Of a DNA stretch of 64,000 nucleotides, positions 24,924-33,585 are shown in pieces. The notes beneath the pieces were generated by a model, which was not told the origin of the DNA, did not search any database, and saw only the letters and a list, made by a program, of their open reading frames with translations. How positions within the stretch are numbered: the stretch's first letter is position 1; each line of letters begins with the position of its first letter. A program made the position numbers and the translations under genes. This DNA comes from Armatimonadota bacterium (GTDB taxonomy: Bacteria > Armatimonadota > UBA5829 > DTJY01), in NCBI GenBank assembly GCA_017993055.1, contig JAGONM010000016.1, positions 1 to 64,000 on the forward strand, written 5' to 3'.

Positions 24924-26891
24924 CTAGCGGACCGGGGCGCCCGGGGGGACTTCCTTGTCGGGGGCGAGAAGGACCGCCGTGCCATCGAGGTCGGCGGCGA
25001 GGAGCATCCCCTGGGACTCTACACCTCTGACCGCTCTCGGGGCGAGGTTCGCCACCAGCACGATCTCCCGCCCGATCAGTTCCTCGGAGGTGTACCACTG
25101 AGCGATCCCGGCGACGACCTGGCGCTCCTCGGCGCCGAGGTCGACTCTCAGCTTGAGGAGCTTGTCCGCGCCCTCGACCTTCTCTGCGGCAATGATCTTC
25201 GCGACCTTCAGCTCGATCTTCTTGAACTCGTCGAATGTGAGGTAGGTCTTCTCTTGTACTTGCTCTTCCACTGTCTTCTCCTCCTTGGCGGTGGGAATAT
25301 GGGACTCATGGGACGGATGAGACGCTAGCTGGAGCCTCGTGTCTATCCTCGGAAAGATCGGCTTTGGCTCGGCGGTCCTGGTGCCGGGCTTGAGCTTGCC
25401 GACGGTTCGGGCGTCTTCCCACGTCTGATCGGCTAGCGGCTCTTCGATGCCGAGTTGCTCCCAGATCGCCTGGGCGACGCAGGGCATGAACGGCTGGATC
25501 ATGATCGCCACCGAGCGCACGGTGTCGAGCACGGTGTAGAGGACAGTGTCGAGCCGGGCCGCGCATGACTCGTCCTTAGCCAGCTTCCATGGGGCCTCGA
25601 CCTCCATGTACTTGTTCCCGCGACCGATCACCGCCCAGATCGCGCCGAGGGCCTCGCTGAACTCCAGCCTGTCCATGTGCTCGACGACGGCATCCGCCTC
25701 GGACTCGAGGAGGTCCGTCAGCACGTTGACCGGTGAGGGCACGATTCCGCCGCGGTGCTTGTGCAGGAGGGGAAGCGTGCGGTTCAGCAGATTACCGAGA
25801 TCGTTAGCGAGGTCGGCGTTGAAGCGGCCGATCAACGCATTCACCGAGAAATCTGCGTCGAGGCCGAAGGTCGCCTCGCGCATCATGAAGTATCGGAGGG
25901 CGTCCATCGCGATGTCGAACTCCGCGCCGGATCGGAAGGCGACATCCTCCGCCACTTCGTCGGGGGAGATCGAGTTGCCCTTCGATTTGGAGATCTTTTG
26001 GCCATCAATCGTCCAGAACCCGTGCGCGAAAACCCTTTTCGGCAACTGAAGCCCGAGGCCCATCAGCATCGCAGGCCACATCGTCGCGTGGAAGCGGACG
26101 AATATCTCCTTCGCCATGAGCTGCAGGTCGGGCGGCCACATCTCAGTGAGCAGCGCATCGTCCTGGAGGTAGCCGGCGACTGTGAGGTAGTTGAGGAGCG
26201 CGTCGAACCAGACGTAGATCACCTTGTCGGGATCGCCGGGGACGGGGATTCCCCACCCGTATGCCTTGCGGCTTATGCAGGCGTCCTTCAGTCCGGACTT
26301 GATGAAGCTGAGCACCTCGTTGCGCCGGAAGTCAGGGCCAAGCGCGTCGGGGTTCGCCTCGAAGTACTCCAGGAGGCGATCACCATACGCGGAGAGTCGG
26401 AAGAAGTAGTTCTCCTCCTCGACCCAGCGGACCTCCTTGCGGCATTCGGCGTTCGGGCAGAGGCCGTCGGTCACCTCGGACTCCCGGAAGAAGGTCTCGT
26501 CGGAGACGCAGTACCAGCCGTGGTAGGAGTCCTTGTATATGTCGCCGCGTTCCATCAGCGTGCGGAAGACGTGCTCGGTCACCATCCGATGGCGCTCCTC
26601 CGTCGTGCGGATGAATGCGTCGTAAGTGACGTGCATGCGCTTCCACACCTCGATCCACCGGGGCACGATACCGTCAACGAAGCCCTGTGGGGATATACCC
26701 TGCGACTGCGCCATCTCCGCAACTTTGATGGCATTCTCGTCCGTGCCAGTCGCGAAGAGGACCTTGCGGCCCTGCAGTCGCTTGAATCGGGCGACGACAT
26801 CCGCCGCAATCGTCGTGGAAGCATTGCCTACGTGCGGCATGTCGGTCACGTAGTATATGGGCGTTGTGATGTAGAAGGCCTTCTCGGGCAC
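24924..26891 (-). CDS. metG: Methionyl-tRNA synthetase with C-terminal tRNA-binding domain
   Basis: 655 residues from GTG 26891, which sits after AGGGGG and just beyond the upstream gene's stop. The longer open frame overlaps the FmdB-like gene and is rejected. Class I motifs: HVGN (His20, the HIGH motif) and KISKS (299-303, KMSKS). The zinc-knuckle region reads YCVSDETF and LCPNAEC, so one of the usual cysteines is Asp. The helical anticodon domain follows, and residues about 545-655 are an EMAPII/OB tRNA-binding domain (LKVAKIIAAEKVEGADKLL). It charges methionine to tRNA. It is the last gene of the ECF-RicT operon. Confidence 0.95.
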   Translation of the reverse strand: MPEKAFYITTPIYYVTDMPHVGNASTTIAADVVARFKRLQGRKVLFATGTDENAIKVAEMAQSQGISPQGFVDGIVPRWIEVWKRMHVTYDAFIRTTEERHRMVTEHVFRTLMERGDIYKDSYHGWYCVSDETFFRESEVTDGLCPNAECRKEVRWVEEENYFFRLSAYGDRLLEYFEANPDALGPDFRRNEVLSFIKSGLKDACISRKAYGWGIPVPGDPDKVIYVWFDALLNYLTVAGYLQDDALLTEMWPPDLQLMAKEIFVRFHATMWPAMLMGLGLQLPKRVFAHGFWTIDGQKISKSKGNSISPDEVAEDVAFRSGAEFDIAMDALRYFMMREATFGLDADFSVNALIGRFNADLANDLGNLLNRTLPLLHKHRGGIVPSPVNVLTDLLESEADAVVEHMDRLEFSEALGAIWAVIGRGNKYMEVEAPWKLAKDESCAARLDTVLYTVLDTVRSVAIMIQPFMPCVAQAIWEQLGIEEPLADQTWEDARTVGKLKPGTRTAEPKPIFPRIDTRLQLASHPSHESHIPTAKEEKTVEEQVQEKTYLTFDEFKKIELKVAKIIAAEKVEGADKLLKLRVDLGAEERQVVAGIAQWYTSEELIGREIVLVANLAPRAVRGVESQGMLLAADLDGTAVLLAPDKEVPPGAPVR

Positions 26892-26902
26892 GCTCTTTCC
26901 CC

Positions 26903-27130
26903 CTAGTGATGACATCCAGAGCAACTCGACTTGCTGCATCCTCCGCAGGAGCACGACGAGGATGACGAGAACGACCCGTCCGACCCGCGGCTGACCGAAG
27001 AGAAAAGCGAGATCAGCTTCCTGACATCGTTCTTCCCGCACTTGGAGCAGTTGATATCAGTCGCGCTGACGCCGCACAGCTTCTCGAACCTCGTCCCGCA
27101 CTCTCGGCATTCGAACTCGTATATCGGCAT
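26903..27130 (-). CDS. FmdB-type zinc ribbon protein with Ser/Cys-rich tail
   Basis: 75 residues starting MPIYEFECRECG, the hallmark of the FmdB/CxxC putative regulatory family; the ATG is at 27130, 5 bases after the ricT stop. A zinc ribbon is formed by CRECG and CSKCG. After residue 50 the chain becomes a Ser/Gly/Cys-rich tail with six cysteines and two terminal histidines, probably metal binding. The function of the family is not established. Confidence 0.85.
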   Translation of the reverse strand: MPIYEFECRECGTRFEKLCGVSATDINCSKCGKNDVRKLISLFSSVSRGSDGSFSSSSSCSCGGCSKSSCSGCHH

Positions 27131-27135
27131 TGCGG

Positions 27136-28077
27136 TTACGACTCCTCGCCCTCTTCCAACCGCAGGAGATCCCGCGCAGTAACTCTTCCGGAGCAGTCGT
27201 CGCAGCCGCATTCGCCATCGCATACCGCGTCGGGAAGATCCGTCTCGTGATCCTCATCGGCATGGTCTCTCCGAGCGTTAGCCGGAAAATCGAGATGAAC
27301 CGCCGCGAAGTGAACAACGACGCCATTCTCCAGCTCAACCCCAACGCTTTCCCTGATGACGTTGACGTCCACAACCTTGCCCGGTCCCCGCGGCGTAGCA
27401 ACCACAGCGTTCACCTTCGGAAGGCGGCTTTTCGCTTCGCGGTAGGTCGGGTACTCGTACTTCAGGCAGCACATCAGCTTGCCGCAGACGCCCGAAAACT
27501 TAATGGGATTCAGGAAGAGGCACTGCTCCTTCGCCATACGCATCGAGACCGGCTCGAATCCGGCGAGGAACGAGGCACAACAGAGCGGACGCCCGCATGG
27601 GCCGAGACCTCCGAACAGCTTCGCCTCGTCTCTGACACCGACCTGGTGCAACTGAACCTTCGTCTTGAAGGTCTGAGCAAGATCTTTGACCAGATCCCGA
27701 AAGTCCACCCTAGACTCGGCAGAGAAGAAGAAGACTATCTGCGAACCGTCGAAGCAGTATTCGGCATCGATCAGCTTCATCGGCAGTTTGTGCTCCAGAA
27801 CTTTCTGCTGGCAGATTTCAAAGGCATCCTTCTCCTTGCGCCGGTTCAAGTCCTCACGCTCGAAGTCCTCGATGCTTGCCTTGCGGACGATCTTCTTAAG
27901 CTGAGCTACGAGTTCCTCCTGCGGCACCTCCTTCGGCTCAGACATGACTTCGCCGAACTCGATGCCGCGCGAGGTCGCGGCGATGACGAAATCTCCCTCA
28001 CGCAGCTCGATGCCGTTGGGATCGAAATAGTATACTTTTCCGACTTTCTTGAAGCTGATACCGACTACAACGGGCAT
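27136..28077 (-). CDS. ricT: PSP1/RicT-family protein (YaaT-like)
   Basis: 313 residues. The family includes B. subtilis RicT (YaaT), part of the iron-sulfur Ric complex that works with RNase Y in mRNA maturation. Six cysteines match the cluster pattern: Cys161, 166 and 167 in CGRPLCC, and 198, 203 and 204 in CGKLMCC. The PSP1 core (KVGKVYYFDPNG, RGIEFGEV) is also typical. An extra C-terminal Cys/Asp-rich stretch (CDGECGCDDC, about 287-296) is not part of the usual domain and may bind metal. It is third in the operon after the sigma factor and a small protein. No other Ric gene is seen. Confidence 0.9.
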   Translation of the reverse strand: MPVVVGISFKKVGKVYYFDPNGIELREGDFVIAATSRGIEFGEVMSEPKEVPQEELVAQLKKIVRKASIEDFEREDLNRRKEKDAFEICQQKVLEHKLPMKLIDAEYCFDGSQIVFFFSAESRVDFRDLVKDLAQTFKTKVQLHQVGVRDEAKLFGGLGPCGRPLCCASFLAGFEPVSMRMAKEQCLFLNPIKFSGVCGKLMCCLKYEYPTYREAKSRLPKVNAVVATPRGPGKVVDVNVIRESVGVELENGVVVHFAAVHLDFPANARRDHADEDHETDLPDAVCDGECGCDDCSGRVTARDLLRLEEGEES

Positions 28078-28106
28078 TAATGATCCTCAAGGAGTGAGCA
28101 AAACGA

Positions 28107-28415
28107 TCAAGGTTCAATTCTCAGGAGACGGCGGAGAGCCAGCAAGATGCGCCGCCGGAACGATGGTGGACCAACCGCTATCCGTTCCGGATCTCCGACG
28201 GCGTGTTCCGACATCGCATCGATCCTACCCGCTGATCGCTCGAAGGCCGCGTCGGGCACCTCGGGTCCAAGGAGGGCGGCCCTTGCCATAGCGGCCGCCG
28301 CCATCTCGGACGCGGGCAGCCCCTTCCTGGTGTATTTCTCGATCAGGTCGCGCGGGGCTGGCTCGCTTCGCTTATTCAATTCTTCTATGAACTCGGACAG
28401 AATCTCCTCGGACAT
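28107..28415 (-). CDS. Small protein overlapping the ECF sigma factor gene
   Basis: 102 residues, starting MSEEILSEFIEELNKR with an acidic helical N-terminus and ending in a basic helix (FRRRILLALRRLLRIEP). It overlaps the sigma gene end by 44 bases in another frame, so translation should be coupled. No membrane span or zinc motif of anti-sigma factors is visible. The position suggests a regulator of the sigma factor, but this is inference. I do not recognise the family. Confidence 0.6.
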   Translation of the reverse strand: MSEEILSEFIEELNKRSEPAPRDLIEKYTRKGLPASEMAAAAMARAALLGPEVPDAAFERSAGRIDAMSEHAVGDPERIAVGPPSFRRRILLALRRLLRIEP

Positions 28416-29046
28416 CCGTCTTCTCCTCCGAGCGGCCGATCACATCGGTTCGCCCGATCTTGCCAAGACGATCGACCACCTCCTTGCGGAGCGCGATCAT
28501 CGCCCTATGGAGCAGCGATTTCACGGCGCCCTCGCTTCTCTGCATGGCCCCCGCTATCTCATTGATCGTCATGTCGGCAAGGAATCGGTACACCACGGCG
28601 TCGCGCTGATCCTCCACAAGAGCCGATATCGCCTGGCGGACGAGTTCCTGCACCTCCATGCGCTCAAGGATCTCTTCAGGGCGCGGCTCAACCGACTCGA
28701 GACTCTCCAGTATGCTTCGGGCACCCTCAATCGTCGGAGTGTCGAGCGAAACAGCAGAGTGCGCGATGCGATCCCTGCAGAGATCAACGCAGAGGTTAAC
28801 CGCAATGCGATGCAGCCACGGATAGAGACTGTCGCACTGCCTGAAACCGAAGTGTCCGATACGATGGTATGCGCGGCAGAAAGTCTCCGAAGCGATATCC
28901 TCGGCATCGGCGTGGTTGCTCGCCTGCATGTATGCCAGCCGGTAGATAGCCTGATAGTAGCGGCGATGAAGTGTCTCAAACGCCGCCCGATCGCCGGAAA
29001 CCGTGCGCGCTACAAGAGCCCGATCGCTCTCGGATTCGTAGGGCAT
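28372..29046 (-). CDS. ECF-type RNA polymerase sigma factor
   Basis: 224 residues. Region 2 spans about residues 25-95 (FETLHRRYYQAIYRLAYM, then DAEDIASETFCRAYHRI). Region 4 spans about 155-205 (LVEDQRDAVVYRFLADMTINE, and a helix-turn-helix with SEGAVKSLLHRAMIALRK). It would direct transcription of a stress- or signal-responsive regulon. It is the first gene of an operon with a 102-residue protein, RicT, an FmdB-like protein and MetG. The promoter upstream looks housekeeping (sigma-70), so it is probably not solely autoregulated. The family subgroup is not clear. Confidence 0.9.
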   Translation of the reverse strand: MPYESESDRALVARTVSGDRAAFETLHRRYYQAIYRLAYMQASNHADAEDIASETFCRAYHRIGHFGFRQCDSLYPWLHRIAVNLCVDLCRDRIAHSAVSLDTPTIEGARSILESLESVEPRPEEILERMEVQELVRQAISALVEDQRDAVVYRFLADMTINEIAGAMQRSEGAVKSLLHRAMIALRKEVVDRLGKIGRTDVIGRSEEKTDVRGDSVRVHRRIE

Positions 29047-29078
29047 CGTACTCCGTTCCTGTCTGCGCGTAACGAGTC

Positions 29079-29108
29079 ATTCTATCACACAGCGCTCGCG
29101 GCATTCAA
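29079..29108 (-). promoter_or_regulatory. Sigma-70-like promoter of the ECF-ricT-metG operon
   Basis: On the minus strand: TTGAAT (29108-29103), an 18-bp spacer and TAGAAT (29084-29079). It lies in the 77-bp gap before the sigma gene and gives a leader of about 25-30 nt. It shares TAGAAT with the promoters at 2598 and 6241. Confidence 0.65.
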
Positions 29109-29123
29109 GGCGCATCGCTTCAT

Positions 29124-30686
29124 TCACCGCGCTCGATACACCGTAACAGCATCGCTACGGAACGCCGCGACGAATCCGAGCAGGGCCAACCTGTCGTCCA
29201 GCGACGGAATCCGGTGGCAATCCATAATAAAAGCAATACGATGTTGCTTAATAAACTCGTCGTCTACGTCCAAGTCGCGCGAGCCCTCGAAGAACGCCAG
29301 CGTTTCGCGAAGTTTCTCCCCGAATCGGGCGGTCTCGCCCCAATGCCCGCAGTATACGGGTAGGCCCGTCCAGGCCGGAATGAGCGATGCCGTCCAGGGC
29401 TCGGCAAGGACGACCTCTCCCGGATTCGAGTGCCCTCTCAGCCAATCCAGAGCCGCCAGTTCGTCCGCCGCTATGAAAGGCGGGTGAGCCGTCGTGTGCG
29501 CCTCGTCAATAGCGATTCGATGCATGTCTCTGCCCAGGAACGACAGATTTGACAGAGCGAGAACCGCCACCCACCCGGCAGTCAACACGCCGAACCACCG
29601 CTTCTTCGGCCAACGCACGACCGTCGCCAAGCCGATGCCGCCCAAGATGCTCAGGGGAATGTGGATGCCCATGATAAGCTTCCGCTGAAAAGCTACTGGC
29701 AGGTAAGCGGAGATTATGGCTGCAAGCGCCCAAGAGACCAACAACCGAAAGTCTCCACCTTCCGTTCGCAGTCGCCGGATTCCGGCGACGGTCAACGGCA
29801 CCAGCAGGCCGAGTCCCACCAGATAGAACCATGATGCCGGACTGAGGGTCGGCACATCCGCTCGCAGCCGAAAGACCGGCTCCCGCGCATACAGATACGC
29901 CTGATAGGCAACGGATGGCGATGCGATCAGTCCCGCAATCAACCCTCCGACGATGGGCCGCGCACTTCTCGGCGGTTTCGTGAGACTCGACAGTGCGAAG
30001 GCGGCCCATGCGATTGCCACTGCAACCAGATCGTAGCTGTGAACGTTGCCCAGGATCAACAGCAGGACTCCCGAGCCTATCGCGAACCTGAGTCTCCCGC
30101 TGACAGCGTGCAGATAGAGAAGCCATAGACCTCCCAGAATCAGAATGAGCGAGAAGGCAAACAGCGGGCTGAGATAGATGCTCAGAAACGTGATCGCCTC
30201 AGGCTGCCAGAGATCAACCGGCCTGTTGACGCCTTCACCAGCGGGGACAAGCCACCCAAGCCCGGACGAGAGCCCTGCTACCAAGAGCACAAGGCGTCTA
30301 GTGGTGAGGTCGGCGGTCCAGGAACCCGAGAAGGCGTAGATCAGCAGCAGCAGCCCCAATCCAAGGACTGCTCTCGCGACGTGAAAGACCGCGACCAGAG
30401 ACAAGTGCGTCAACCCCGCGAACCGTCCAAGGGCGTAGAATAGCAGGTTGAAGTTCCTCGCTGCCTGAGGCTCGGTCGTGAACAGGTTTCGCAAAAAGAA
30501 ACTACCGTCAGCGGATTGGCGCATCCATGACAGATAGACCAAGGCATCGTCAGCGTTATGCGTGAGACCCAGGAAGGAGTAGCCCGAAGGCGCAATTGCA
30601 TAGCCGAACATGTAGGGTACGCTTGCGAGGCACACAATCCCCGCAGACACGAGCAGCACCCATGTCCACTCACCACCGACCTTCAC
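29124..30686 (-). CDS. Polytopic membrane protein, probable glycosyltransferase-like
   Basis: 520 residues with about eleven hydrophobic spans between residue 8 and 385 and a soluble C-terminal region (about 400-520). The first large loop contains HNADDALVYLSWMRQSADG, resembling the acidic first loop of GT-C-fold glycosyltransferases that use lipid-linked sugars. The ATG overlaps the end of the YfhO gene by 4 bases, so both are coupled and probably act together in cell-surface glycan or lipoglycan decoration. I do not recognise a named family with certainty. Confidence 0.65.
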   Translation of the reverse strand: MKVGGEWTWVLLVSAGIVCLASVPYMFGYAIAPSGYSFLGLTHNADDALVYLSWMRQSADGSFFLRNLFTTEPQAARNFNLLFYALGRFAGLTHLSLVAVFHVARAVLGLGLLLLIYAFSGSWTADLTTRRLVLLVAGLSSGLGWLVPAGEGVNRPVDLWQPEAITFLSIYLSPLFAFSLILILGGLWLLYLHAVSGRLRFAIGSGVLLLILGNVHSYDLVAVAIAWAAFALSSLTKPPRSARPIVGGLIAGLIASPSVAYQAYLYAREPVFRLRADVPTLSPASWFYLVGLGLLVPLTVAGIRRLRTEGGDFRLLVSWALAAIISAYLPVAFQRKLIMGIHIPLSILGGIGLATVVRWPKKRWFGVLTAGWVAVLALSNLSFLGRDMHRIAIDEAHTTAHPPFIAADELAALDWLRGHSNPGEVVLAEPWTASLIPAWTGLPVYCGHWGETARFGEKLRETLAFFEGSRDLDVDDEFIKQHRIAFIMDCHRIPSLDDRLALLGFVAAFRSDAVTVYRAR

Positions 30687-33046
30687 AGTCTGCCCCCTCG
30701 CGAACGCAGTCCGCTCACGAGAGCGGTACTAGCCACAATGAGCAATCCCGAAAAGGCCAGGAGTAGACCGTTCCTCAACGAGCGGGGCTCGAAAGAGAAC
30801 ACGACCGTATACCGACCCTTCGGCACTACTACACCTCGGAAGCAGTAGTTGACACGGTGCACCGTGACCAGCTTTCCCTCTATACGAGCGACCCATCCCG
30901 GATAATGCTGATCGGTCAGCACGAGCAAGCCGGGCGCATCCGGGTTGTCAACGTCAATGACCACTCGGTTACAAGTGTGGTTACGAATCCGAGCGGAGCC
31001 GGATGCCGCCTGCGCCAGAGGCCGCATACTGTCGTACACCAGCGCTTCCGAACGAAGGTCCACTTCCCCTCGCACGATAAGACCCAGCGATTCCGGGTCG
31101 GTAGTCCGACGCACCCGACGCACGACAAACACCCTCGGAAGCGCTGTTTCGTTTTCGTATGCGTAACAGCCGCGAGCAAGTTCCAGAGCGCCAGAGGATC
31201 TCTCCGAGGAGAGCAGCCACCGCACCCCCAGCAGGTCACGCGTGGAGGGCGATATTCCCGAGGCAAACACCATGTTGCCGTTCTCCGGCGGGCTCGAGTC
31301 ACGTCCTGCGGCGCCATCCAGTAGACGCTTGTACCGCACTGGATAGAGTGAATCGTATCCTTGAACATCGAGCAACCCGTACGCCGTGGCTGCGTTTGGA
31401 GGAAAGACGGTCGAGGGAAAGCTCCGTAGCTTCCACTCTAAGTTGATCGGCATGATGCGCCCTTCCCCGGCAAGAGATCTCAACCTGACGACGGCGTCAG
31501 TTTCAGGGTAGATTTCGCTCCTGGTACTGTAGAGGTTGTACCCGATGCCGAAGAACAGAAGATCAGCGGCGAGCAGTCCGACCGCAACCCCCCCTACCAG
31601 CTGAGCTCTTACTCGCCCCGCAGCCGCCAGGAAGGCCACCGCCAAGCCGATCATCAACAACGCAGCCGCCGTCACTACAGGCGAAAATGCCGATACCAGC
31701 AGATCAACCGCAGACACCAATGCGATGCTCCGCACCCAGGCCGCATTTGCGAGGAAGAGGGTCACACACGCAAGCAGTAGTGCCGCGCCTGAAGCAAGGC
31801 AGACGTGTCCCACGCGTACAAGCCGTCGAGCTTCAGGATCTAGGAGACGGTCAAGACCCGTCGCTCCGAGAACGGCGACGGCGAAGGTGTACAGGTACAG
31901 GGCTCTGGCAGGCGAGCCAGAATGTGCGAACCCCGGAATCCCGAAGTAGAGAAGGCGGTTGACTCCCGTTCCCGTCGCCATCAGCAGCGCCGTTGCCGCA
32001 CACGCCGCAAAGAACGCGGAGTTGCGCCTTCGCTCTCCAGTAAGGGACAGTGGGATCAGAATCAGCGGAAGCATGCCCACGTAGCCACAAAACTCGGCGT
32101 ATTCGCCGCTGCCCCAGTAGCTACCGCGGGCCGGACTCCCGTAGAAGTCGGGCACCAGGAGTCCAATCATGTGTCGGAACGGCATCGAGAGCGCTCTATA
32201 TGCCTGGTAACCCTCCTCCGTGGGAACGCCACCTCCGCGGTGGGACAAAGAGGCTAACTCCATGGTTGGCAGAAGTTGAGGCGCTGCAAGCAGGAAGCCG
32301 ACGACTAACATCGAGACGGCCAATCGAGCCGACCAGATGATCGGAGTGGTCTTGCGTCTGCAGATCGCAAGGAACATCGAGTACGAGGCAACGGCCATCA
32401 CTCCGTAGAACCAGATCTGAGGATGCCCTCCGAGCAAGGACAATGCCATCGCCCCACCGGCGAGTGACGCATGGAGAGGCGAGCGCCGCTCCCAGGCAAT
32501 AGAAACGAGATAGAGTGTCAGCGGCAGCCATACTCCGCTTGCCAGCAGAGCCGGAAGTTCCAGCCACACCACACTCCAACCGCTCAGCATGAAGGCAGTC
32601 CCGCCGAAGATACAGGCAATAGACCCCAGTCCGACGCTGCGCAGGAAGAGGTATGTGAATGACCCGGCGGCGAGCAGATGGAGGAACGCCAGAAGCCCGA
32701 ACGTCAGGTCCACTGGCAGGACGGCGAAGAGCCAGTTCGGGGGATAGAGAACCGCGGACTGCGGACTGGCAAGGAACGGCATGCCGCACATCTGGTAGGG
32801 ATTCCAGAGCGGAAGTTCTCCACCCTCGAGAGACCTGGCCAGCAGTTGTCTAGAGGGATAGAAATAGGCGATTCCGTCCCATCTCAGTGCATCCCAGTGC
32901 ACCGAGCCAGCCGCAACCTCCGCGCCCCAGGGCGACATGCGGCCCAGCATTGGTGCCGGCAGAAGGCTGTCTCCCATCGCTAGAGGCCAGAGCAGAATCA
33001 CGGCCAGTACCGCAAAGAAGACGAATGGCATCACCCGTCGGAGCAT
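30683..33046 (-). CDS. YfhO-family membrane protein
   Basis: 787 residues. About a dozen membrane spans and a C-terminal soluble domain fit the bacterial YfhO family, thought to be GT-C-type glycosyltransferases that modify lipoteichoic acid or other surface polymers. Family-like features are the first extracytoplasmic loop ending in the WNPYQMCGMPFLASPQSAVL motif and the C-terminal DQHYPGWVARIEG region. It is the middle gene of a three-gene surface polymer operon: it starts 6 bases after the small EamA-like gene and overlaps the next gene by 4 bases. Confidence 0.85.
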   Translation of the reverse strand: MLRRVMPFVFFAVLAVILLWPLAMGDSLLPAPMLGRMSPWGAEVAAGSVHWDALRWDGIAYFYPSRQLLARSLEGGELPLWNPYQMCGMPFLASPQSAVLYPPNWLFAVLPVDLTFGLLAFLHLLAAGSFTYLFLRSVGLGSIACIFGGTAFMLSGWSVVWLELPALLASGVWLPLTLYLVSIAWERRSPLHASLAGGAMALSLLGGHPQIWFYGVMAVASYSMFLAICRRKTTPIIWSARLAVSMLVVGFLLAAPQLLPTMELASLSHRGGGVPTEEGYQAYRALSMPFRHMIGLLVPDFYGSPARGSYWGSGEYAEFCGYVGMLPLILIPLSLTGERRRNSAFFAACAATALLMATGTGVNRLLYFGIPGFAHSGSPARALYLYTFAVAVLGATGLDRLLDPEARRLVRVGHVCLASGAALLLACVTLFLANAAWVRSIALVSAVDLLVSAFSPVVTAAALLMIGLAVAFLAAAGRVRAQLVGGVAVGLLAADLLFFGIGYNLYSTRSEIYPETDAVVRLRSLAGEGRIMPINLEWKLRSFPSTVFPPNAATAYGLLDVQGYDSLYPVRYKRLLDGAAGRDSSPPENGNMVFASGISPSTRDLLGVRWLLSSERSSGALELARGCYAYENETALPRVFVVRRVRRTTDPESLGLIVRGEVDLRSEALVYDSMRPLAQAASGSARIRNHTCNRVVIDVDNPDAPGLLVLTDQHYPGWVARIEGKLVTVHRVNYCFRGVVVPKGRYTVVFSFEPRSLRNGLLLAFSGLLIVASTALVSGLRSRGGRL

Positions 33047-33052
33047 CGTGAC

Positions 33053-33454
33053 CTACCGGTTCTGGCTGTAGCCCAGCCCAATCAGGCTGACGCCGATGCA
33101 GATCATGAGCAGGCCGGCGATCGTCACCGGGCTGACCTTCTCCTTGAGCAGCACGGACGATAGAAGCACGACGACGACATAACTCAGGCTTATCATCGGA
33201 TAGGCGATGCTGAGGCGCACATGGCTCAGGATGTTAAGCCAGATGATCGCACTGATACCGTATAGCGCGAATCCCATGAAGACATAGGGCGTCAATATGG
33301 CCCTCAGTGATCCGATCAGCAGACCCGGGATGCCTGGGCCCGCACTGAGCCCCCCAAGGGTGTTCACACCGTGCTTCAATGAGAGCTGACCCATCGAGCC
33401 TAGCATGACGTTCACCAGGATCATCAGTATGGGGATGTAGGACGGCTTCGGCAC
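33053..33454 (-). CDS. Small EamA/SMR-type membrane transporter
   Basis: 133 residues from GTG 33454, preceded by GGGAGAG; an in-frame GTG at 33487 is a weaker choice. Four membrane spans. The sequence fits the single-unit EamA/SMR family (VNVMLGSMGQLSLKHG, SIAYPMISLSYVVVVLLS, LKEKVSPVTIAGLLMICIG). Similar small proteins such as ArnE/ArnF flip undecaprenyl-phosphate sugars. Its place before YfhO supports a role as flippase for a lipid-linked sugar donor. Confidence 0.78.
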   Translation of the reverse strand: MPKPSYIPILMILVNVMLGSMGQLSLKHGVNTLGGLSAGPGIPGLLIGSLRAILTPYVFMGFALYGISAIIWLNILSHVRLSIAYPMISLSYVVVVLLSSVLLKEKVSPVTIAGLLMICIGVSLIGLGYSQNR

Positions 33455-33585
33455 CGTATCTCTCCCAAGAAGAGAAGCCCCGCTCACCGCACGCGAGGCA
33501 TCGCACGCGCTGATGTGCGCCTCCGACCGGCCTCCACGCGCCCGGTGTCCGGGGCTCTAGTCTGTGATTATGACTCGCGCGCCAA

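Noticed and set aside
25755-26906. A 383-codon plus-strand open frame opposite metG
   Set aside because: It is antisense to metG; the translated composition is that of a shadow frame.
26892-27041. An N-terminal extension of MetG starting at 27041
   Set aside because: It would overlap most of the FmdB-like gene in another frame and lacks a ribosome site; GTG 26891 has AGGGGG and lies just after that gene.
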